From Dacryopinax spathularia (lineage: Eukaryota; Basidiomycota; Dacrymycetes; Dacrymycetales; Dacrymycetaceae): 64,000 nt of DNA. The position numbers and the translations under genes were made by a program. Position 1 is the first letter of the stretch. Every line of letters begins with the position of its first letter. Shown one piece after another: positions 57,521 through 64,000 of the stretch. The notes beneath the pieces are model-generated. The model was not told the DNA's origin, did no database searches, and saw only the letters and a list, made by a program, of their open reading frames with translations. Location: assembly GCA_037974965.1 (NCBI GenBank), contig JBBPFI010000015.1:407001-471000 (forward strand). Reading direction: 5' to 3'.

Positions 57521-58593
57521 TCAGCTCCAGACGTACTGGTTGCCGAGAGCGGTGAGGGAGCCGTCCTGGTTCATCAGGCCGTCCGCGGGGTTGACGTTCT
57601 CTGCGGAGGAGCGTAAGCTTGTCGCTCATCATGAACACGCATGTGGACTTACGCATGTCGCGCATCATGCCGAACCAAGCGTGGTGCTCGACGTAGTCCT
57701 GTGAATCGAGCCAGTTGACAGCCTGGGCCATGAACCCGGGGATGTCGTCGCACTGCTGGTCGAGGTTGACAAAGTTCTGGCAAGCGAACTCGGTGATCCA
57801 GATGTTGCGGTTGTAGGTGTTGTGCCAGAGCTCGACGTAGGTCGTGAACTCGTCCACAGTTGTGCCGTACCAATGAAGGCACATGAAGTCGATCTGTCAG
57901 CAATGTAAGCTATTGAGTAGTGTATAGATACCATCGATGACGTACGGTGCAGTCAGGGCAGGCGGCCATGAACTCGTTGGTCCACTCGATACCGTTGGGG
58001 TTGGAGGAAGTCGCAGCGGAACCAAGACGGAAACCGTGCTGGTCCTTGAGGTACTGCATATGCTGCCTCCAGTAGCCAACGGCGGTGTACGGGTCGACAT
58101 TCGACTGGCCAGGCTCCTGCGGCTCGTTGAAGAACATGGCGATGTTCGTGCCGGCGTTGAGGATGTTCGCATCCCAGTCCGATGCGCGATCGGGGCCCCA
58201 GAAGACAGCCGCGAACTGGAGCTTGTTCCCGGTGTTGACGGGCCAGACAGACCACGTGTGGTACCATGAGCACTTGCCACTCAGGTTCAGGATCGTGCCG
58301 TCGTCGCCGTTGGGCCAGCCCATCCCGCACTTGTCCCCGCCGCCATTTCCAGAAGGAGCCGACGGTGTGTTGACTGCGACCGCGGCGCTTGAAGTGGACG
58401 TGGGGGTGTCGTCGGCGCTTGAAGTGGGTGCTACCCATTGAGAGCTTGACGTAGAGGTGGTCGTGACAGACTTGGGCTTGCAGTTGCCGCGCTTCTTGTG
58501 GGCTGCGCGGTCCATTGCGCCATGGCCAGATGCAGATGCAGAGACCAGGAGTGCGAGGGAGAACAGTGATACGAGGAGAGAAAGGCGAGCCAT
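57521..58593 (-). CDS. Secreted GH128-type glycoside hydrolase (beta-1,3-glucanase-like)
   Basis: Three exons: 57946-58593, 57653-57893, 57521-57600; 322 aa. Residues 1-20 form a signal peptide (MARLSLLVSLFSLALLVSAS). A Ser/Thr-rich linker follows (about 40-85), then the catalytic domain: GKCSWYHTWSVWP, AVFWGPDRASDWD, the acid/base Glu in IAMFFNEPQEPGQ, EFMAACPDCTIDFMCLHWYG, and the nucleophile Glu in IWITEFACQNF. The domain closes with VEHHAWFGMMRD and SLTALGNQYVWS. This is the glycosyl-hydrolase catalytic-core fold (GH128, related to fission yeast Asl1) acting on cell-wall beta-1,3-glucan. It probably works extracellularly or in the wall, for spore or wall remodelling. No GPI signal is visible. 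Confidence 0.92.
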
Positions 58594-60667
58594 TGTTGAT
58601 GCTAGGTTTGATGATTTGGTAGCGATGCAGGCAGTAAAATGACTGTGTAGGTACAAAAGAGTGGTGGGGGTTTAAAGAGAGAACGTCGGCTGGCCCAAGG
58701 TGAGCGGCGAGCTGGTTGTTGAGGTCGACGGAGAGGATGAGGAGGAAGGGAGAAAAGACAGTCAAGGACGTCGGTGGTGGTGAGGAGGGAAAAGGAAGGA
58801 AGGACGGAGGAGAGGGAGTGAAAAGACGCGGGAGGGATAGTCCGGCCAATGGGTGCCCGCCAAGGGCAAACAGGGCGCGTTTGGTTGCCACGGCGTTTCC
58901 AAACGAAGGAATTGTCTCCGCTACTTCCGCTTTAGCTCACACCCTCTCACACCGCGTGCTCTCGGCATTCCACGCCCCCTGTCAATCATCCCTCCGCCCC
59001 CCGTGTCCCTACACTGCACATCCATTCGTCGACGTGTCGAGCCGCTCTCACAAGTGCAACAATAAAGACATACCATCTATGCACAGCGTCATACTCTCGT
59101 ACACGCCGAGCGCCCAGTCCCCTACTCCTCATTGTTTACATCTGTAATGTCCTACGTAATCAGGCGCACCATTCAAATTCATCTCGACCTGCCTGTGCAG
59201 ACGTCTGATCGCGCGTACCTGAATCAATCAATGGTCGCCCTTGCTACCCTTTGCCCTATACACTCGCATAACACCGATCATGTCGGCGCTGCCCTCGCTG
59301 TGAGCCTGGGTCTTGCAAGTGCACGAAGTTAAGCATGCCCCAGCGCGAACGTAGCCCAGGCAACAGCGACCGTTACGTGCACTCGTCGTTTCTCACTCAC
59401 GCGCCGAAAGCTGCCAGCATCCGCGCGGATCGGCTCCGCAGCTGATTTCCCGTCGTTAGAGGCGAATCGAACTTTCAGCGGCCTATTTCTGGTCTGGGCC
59501 TATTCTTGGCGACATTACTTCTTGTACCCTTTGTCGTGGCATTTCGGACGCTCGAATCGAAATGGAAGACGCGAGAGACGCGTCGCGTCAATACCAGTAA
59601 GTAATCTTCCACGTTACCCTCTGCAGAATATTGTGCTTCCCATAATCTTCTGGTAAAAGCGGCGTAATGCGACTGTATAGTTGCATCTAACGTCTGGCCG
59701 TTCAAGGTCAGATTGTCGGGGCTACTATACCGAAGCCTCGGCGCTGGGACCATAACAACGGTGCTTTACTTGACTGCACTGAAGGTCTAGGTCCTAGGAT
59801 GACGTGAGCAGAGCTCCGAGAACTTACTATCTATTCCTGCGTCTGTAGGGCCTTGCTCTACCACTGCTTATGCCTCCTTCCTGCCTTGTTCCTGCGCGGA
59901 AATGTTCGAGGGAGCAAGGCGGCGATGCGAGACATTACGATGCTCGTTGAACCGGGTGTGGGTATGTATCCTTGCGCGGATATGAGGTGTTGCTCTCGTC
60001 AGGCAGACGGTCCAGTATTTGCACCGACGTGCCCGCAGAGCGGGAGTTACCGCACAGAAGTCATTTGCTTGTGTAGATAGGAGATTGCAAAGGTCAGTGC
60101 ATTACTTGATGTACGACAATCTGACTCTCACTGAGGAACGATCGTTGGAAGCGTCCCTAGCCTACACCTCACGAAAAGTCACCGCTACCCGCGATCGCGA
60201 AACTTCCATGGGACCGTTCACATCACGCGGGTTGCGAAACGCGAGCGGGCTTTGAGGTCGTGTGCCCGAGGCTCCTGACACATATCGAGTCTTTTCGTTG
60301 CTGTGCATTTTGATGTCCAGACACGTACGAAACAGTAGATGACTTCCAGTGACATTGATGCCTTGGCCTGAAATGCAGGCAAATCTGGCCTTGAGACAAG
60401 GAACGAAAGGCGCAGCGTCACTGCTCGCGTGCGCGTGATTCGGGCTTCGTACGCCCCCAAACCACTTCTGGCTCCGCGCGGTCCCAGCCTAAAAGCCGTT
60501 TCGCCACCCTGGGCCCTTTTCCTCCCATCGTTCTGACCACCACCGCCTTTCAAGAGAGAACGAGCGCAAGTCCTCGACGTTCACACCAAGCAGTCCATCC
60601 ACCCGCACCGGACAATCAAAGCACGCCAAACTCACCCTCCTCCCGCGAAAGTCAAGCCCATCGCACA
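58594..60667. promoter_or_regulatory. Long divergent intergenic region, GH128 / RRM protein
   Basis: This 2.07-kb region separates two divergent genes. No coding gene is supported. The part next to the RRM gene (60,540-60,667) is the CA-rich 5' leader. A 5S-like phrase near 59325 was examined and rejected. Confidence 0.55.
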
Positions 60668-61937
60668 ATGTCTGAGCCTACTGCCGCCGCCCCGCAGCTT
60701 CAGTCCACCACGACGGACGCGGCGCCTGCCCCCACCGACTCGATCAAACCTCAGGAGAATGGAGAAGTGAAGGTCAACGGCGGTGCTGCGGACGGGCCTG
60801 CCGGTCCAAAGGTACGTGTTTAAAGCGCATATATGCGCCTTTGGCGTCCTCAGCTATGAGCATGGAGCTAACACGCGCCTACACAACAGGTCTTCGCCGG
60901 TAACCTGTCCTACGCCACCACTGAGGAGACGTTGCGCGGCTTCTTCAAGGATTTTGCGGCGGATATGTACGTATATGCGCATGTTCCAGCTCGTTCAAGA
61001 CCCTTACGCGTATTTTGCTACAGTATCCATGTCAATGTCGTCCACCGCGGCCCGCGCCCTGCCGGTTACGCTTTTGTGACCTTCTCTGCATTGGACCGCG
61101 CTGAGGCCGCTGTCGCCGCGCTCAACGACAAGGAGCTCGACGGCCGCAAGATCGCTGTCCAGATCGCTAAGCCCGCGGAGGAGAAGGAGCGGAAGCCCAA
61201 GAAGAAGAAGGTGAGGGCTACGCCTAAGCGCGTCGGCGAGGTCACGGAGGAGGAGGCGGAGGGTACCGACTCCGCGCCTGCTCCCGAGGCAAGGATCGAC
61301 GTGCCTGAGACCGTCTCGGCGGAGAACAAGGAGGCTCCCAAGAAGAAGAAGTCAACTGTGAGTTTTCTTCCCGATCTGCGCGCATATATGCTGAGTCGTC
61401 GCCCATTAGCGCAAGCCGAAGCCTCGCCGTGCGAAGGCCAACGGCGATGCCGCCGGTGAGCAGACCGAGGGTGCTAAGCCTGAGGCTGCCAAGGCTGAGC
61501 CTGGCACCGAGGGCGGGGAAACCAAGAAGGCCTCTCGCGTCAAGAAGCCTCGCGGGCCGGCACGCCCTCGTCGCCCTGCTGGACAGGACCCGGTTGGCAC
61601 GCTCTCGTCCAACATGCTGTTTGTCGCCAACCTGCCGTTTACCGTTACCGATCAAACGCTGGGAGAACTGTTCACTTCTGCCGGCGTCGACGTCGTTTCT
61701 GCTCGTGTGGTCAGGCGCCGTTGGCCTCCGCGCAGGAGCAAGGGGTACGGCTTCGTCGATGTTGGTAACGAAGCTGCCCAAAAGAAGGGCATCGAGGCCG
61801 TTAATGGGAAGCAAGTCGAGGGAAGGGAGATCGCCGTCAAGGTGGCGGTGAACGCCCAGCTGGATGCGGAAAAGGAGGAGAGTGAGGGTGCTGCGAAGGA
61901 GGGCAGCAGCCCGGAAGCGACTGTTCTGGCTACCTGA
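60668..61937 (+). CDS. RNA-binding protein with two RRM domains
   Basis: Four exons: 60668-60811, 60890-60966, 61024-61357, 61410-61937; 360 aa. RRM1 (about residues 49-125) has RNP2 VFAGNLSYATTEETL and RNP1 PAGYAFVTF. A Lys/Glu/Pro-rich linker follows (KPKKKKVRATPKRV, APKKKKSTRKPKPRR), which looks like one or more nuclear localisation signals. RRM2 (about 247-325) has LFVANLPFTVTDQTL and SKGYGFVDVG. The C-terminal tail is acidic. It is probably a nuclear RNA-processing factor, similar to fungal proteins with two RRMs around a basic linker; the exact family is not assigned. All three introns carry a TATATGCG/CGCATATA element. Confidence 0.9.
60825..60838. repeat. Perfect 14-bp palindrome GCGCATATATGCGC in an intron
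   Basis: A self-complementary 14-mer in intron 1 of the RRM gene. Its core GCATATATGC also occurs at 29169-29178, 34728-34737, 43755-43764 and 61382-61391; three of those four are in introns. Confidence 0.85.
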
Positions 61938-62923
61938 GGGAAGTAGGAGGCTGAGTTGCTCCCTGCGCCACACGGGAGCGCTGACTCAAAAGGCTTGCCA
62001 CCCGACCCATTGTCTAACGTTCGCGTTCGTCTCGTACCGTGACCCCTCCTCCACACTCGTTTCGAAAGACGTCGTACCCTAGTCCTTCCCCTGTGTTGTT
62101 AGTCACAGTCATTATCCACACATACGATATCATTGCGGCTCCTCGCCGCTGTGGTGCCACCTACAAGAAGACCCTCCTGACATCGCGTCCACAATTTTGC
62201 CATTTTCAGGAATCACTGGATTTTATACGACCGCCGAAAGCCCGCGGAGACCATATACCTGCGCAATCTCCACGTTCGACCTTTTTAGGTAGAGTCTCAG
62301 AAAGACAGAAGGTCGTTGTTTTCTGTTCGAACCTCCCGAGACTCGCTGATGGCTTCTTTTGATCCGCAGGTACTGCACAGGTTTCGGAAGCCATGCTGAA
62401 TCCCAAAGAGGACGCGAATAGGTTATGATTACTCCCATTGTTCGGGTGGCCGATAAGACGCAACCCTGTGAGAGTGCAAGCCAGTGTTTTCTTCTGTTGC
62501 AGCGCAGACCACCATCCATCAAACCCCAGCTTATGGACAAAGGCTTTGCTTCGAATGACAGCAATACTGGGGCGTGGTTTCGTGACATGACGACGAAGAA
62601 CGGACGACCTCCAACAGAATACAGAATCTCGCCACATTCTGGGTAGTGCTCTAGGCCGCTCATCACAGTCTTACTTCCCCAACTGCGCGGTGTTCTCTTA
62701 GTGGGGTCCCTCCAGGGAAGAGCAAGTCGGGAATGTGAGCCTCAAAGGATGTATTTTGGTAAAGAAGGTATGAGAATGCGCTATCCCACTGCCCAGCGCG
62801 AACACATAGCAAACAGCAAAAGAAGGCGACAGAAACCAGAACCGGATATCCGAGAAGACCGTCTACGTTCACTATGTGTTAGATCTACTCTCCCATCAGC
62901 CATTGGCGTCAGAGGCGAGAGGA
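61938..62923. other. Convergent intergenic region
   Basis: About 1 kb between the RRM protein stop and the 3' end of the converging DUF6593 gene. Overlapping short frames on the minus strand (62206-62666) show no family resemblance; no gene is supported. Confidence 0.55.
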
Positions 62924-63696
62924 TCATGCGCCTACCCCACGTAGGATTGAGAAGCGGTAAAGCATGGCCGTGATGACAATCATATCCATCTGCAGGCGCA
63001 GCAAGCATCAGATGCAGGGAGACGGCAGACATGGGGTGATGACGTACCAAAGGAGGATGGAGCACGATTCCTCCGTCCTTGGGATGAATTTGCAGCTCGC
63101 CACATACGTCCTGGCCGAGATATCGATGAATGGATTTGACGCTCTTATATGAAGCGATCGTGAAGCCGGTCGGATCGAGGAGGTGCAGCGCGCCGTTAGC
63201 GGCCATGGTCCACATGTACTGCGGCCGGGGTCATGTTAGCCTCGGGCGCATCAGCTTCGGAAGTGACGCTGCGCTTACAATGTATCCGTCTGGACCGGTG
63301 AACAGGCGATCCCTGGTTACCGTTGTCAGGCGTATGTTTTGTTCGCGAGATAACACCACGAAACCATTCTCCGTAGCCCTCTCTGCGCATCAAGTCGGCC
63401 ATGGGCATCGAGAGCCGGCCCATAACCGCGCGACCCCAGCCATCATTACCGTTCCATTCGAGCCTGGCAATCCGATCCTCCTTGTTGTTGCGTATACCCT
63501 TGAGGACGGTGGTAGTAACCTCGCCACAATGATCCTCCGTGACGAAGCGATATGTCATTGCGTAACTAAGGGGAAACAGCACCGAGTCCCGGGGATCGCG
63601 AGACGTCCTGTGCGGAGATAGCCACAATCAGTCGATATTGCAAGGATGTCCATTCGCGGACGACGTACCAGTTAAAAATTGTTGGGATACCGGCCA
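62924..63696 (-). CDS. DUF6593-family protein
   Basis: Five exons: 63668-63696, 63450-63607, 63279-63382, 63048-63218, 62924-62989; 175 aa. The order of blocks matches the basidiomycete-expanded DUF6593 fold: N-terminal DPRDSVLF, then MTYRFVT, a strand with TTTVLKGI, the core RIARLEWNE, RDRLFTGPDGYIYMWTMAA, and a C-terminal helix MDMIVITAMLYRFSILR, the typical hydrophobic end of this family. The function of DUF6593 is unknown; many fungi have dozens of copies. Exon 2 has two possible phase-1 donors (GTAATG giving a 67-nt intron, or GTCGCG slightly downstream); the former is chosen. Reading through instead puts the C-terminal half in the wrong frame. Confidence 0.82.
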
Positions 63697-64000
63697 TTGT
63701 GACACGTATCGGTATGATGAATGGTTGGGAGAGATGTGCAGTAACGGAGGAGGGAGAGCAACTGCTGGACCAGACCTGACCACGCAGAGTCACAACTTAT
63801 ATACCATCCCCTGGGACGTCGCAGGATGTCACAGTCCAGGGATTCGCCATGCAGCTGCCTTCTTCATGCCACCAATGCTTCTGGCGAACTCCCGTGTTGG
63901 GCAGGTGTTGTACGACACTGCCACCTCGTTTCAGGCGCCTCTCCGCACGCCGACAACTGGCAGAGAAGAGCGGACGCCGAGGGGTTAGCAGAAGTAAGAA
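63697..64000. promoter_or_regulatory. DUF6593 gene promoter with TATA box
   Basis: The minus strand reads GTATATAAG at 63796-63804, 100 bp upstream of the ATG at 63696. No other gene is seen before the window ends. Confidence 0.5.

Noticed and set aside
59280-59400. A 5S rRNA-like phrase (gaagttaagc)
   Set aside because: Neighbouring sequence does not form the 5S fold and lacks the other conserved 5S boxes.

Overview
The window is nuclear DNA of a GC-rich basidiomycete fungus, most likely a tremellomycete yeast (an inference from gene style, not a database match). The evidence: compact genes with many 45-70 nt introns that start mostly with GTGCGT, GTACGT or GTAAGT, carry CTAAC or CTGAC branch points and end in TAG or CAG; fungal-specific families (Fpk1/nrc-2 kinase, DUF3425 bZIP factor, DUF1748, GH128, DUF6593, sterol O-acyltransferase); and no bacterial, plastid or plasmid signals. 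I rebuilt 26 protein-coding genes by hand from splice sites and reading-frame continuity. I recognised no tRNA, rRNA, CRISPR array, intact transposon or virus-like element.

Layout. 1-4.2 kb: no recognisable gene. 4.2-7.5 kb: flippase kinase. 8.5-9.6: uncharacterised mitochondrial membrane protein. 10.9-13.1: bZIP factor. 13.9-16.3: vacuolar-type MFS transporter. 16.8-19.6: large intronless helical-repeat, probably mitochondrial, protein, tail to tail with a TPMT-family methyltransferase. 20.9-26.8 kb: gene-poor, holding only a small secreted repeat-peptide precursor at 23.9-24.4. 26.8-33 kb: mitochondrial ribosomal uS14m, HDHD2-like phosphatase, disordered protein, cystinosin, small membrane protein. 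33-41 kb: fatty aldehyde dehydrogenase, LDAH-type hydrolase, SOD-like mitoribosomal protein, OST2/DAD1, DUF1748. 41-45 kb: a 1083-aa disordered protein with a tandem-exon repeat. 45-51 kb: hexokinase, ACAD10/11-type acyl-CoA dehydrogenase, RNA polymerase subunit RPB12. 51-64 kb: flavodoxin-like quinone reductase with a C-terminal Cys-Cys tail, sterol O-acyltransferase, GH128 glucanase, two-RRM protein, DUF6593 protein.

How the genes work together. Most are independent housekeeping genes. Two loose themes appear: mitochondrial function (uS14m, the SOD-like ribosomal protein, DUF1748, the 8.5-kb membrane protein and probably the 16.8-kb protein) and neutral-lipid or fatty-aldehyde metabolism (sterol esterification, LDAH hydrolase, tail-anchored aldehyde dehydrogenase, acyl-CoA dehydrogenase). 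Two close head-to-head pairs (SOD-like/OST2 and acyl-CoA dehydrogenase/RPB12) share promoters under 300 bp.

Most unusual: (1) the gene at 23,901-24,406 encodes a secreted precursor in which three consecutive exons are each exactly 57 nt, all in phase 2, each carrying one copy of a Lys-Arg-bounded peptide. It looks like an exon-modular, Kex2-processed peptide signal. (2) RPB12 appears to need a 2-nt exon. (3) The 1083-aa protein has four phase-0 exons that each end in a basic Ser-Leu-Leu motif. (4) The octamer CGCATATA recurs in introns, nearly always on the transcript strand. (5) A quinone reductase gene where retention of one intron would remove a probable lipid-anchor tail.
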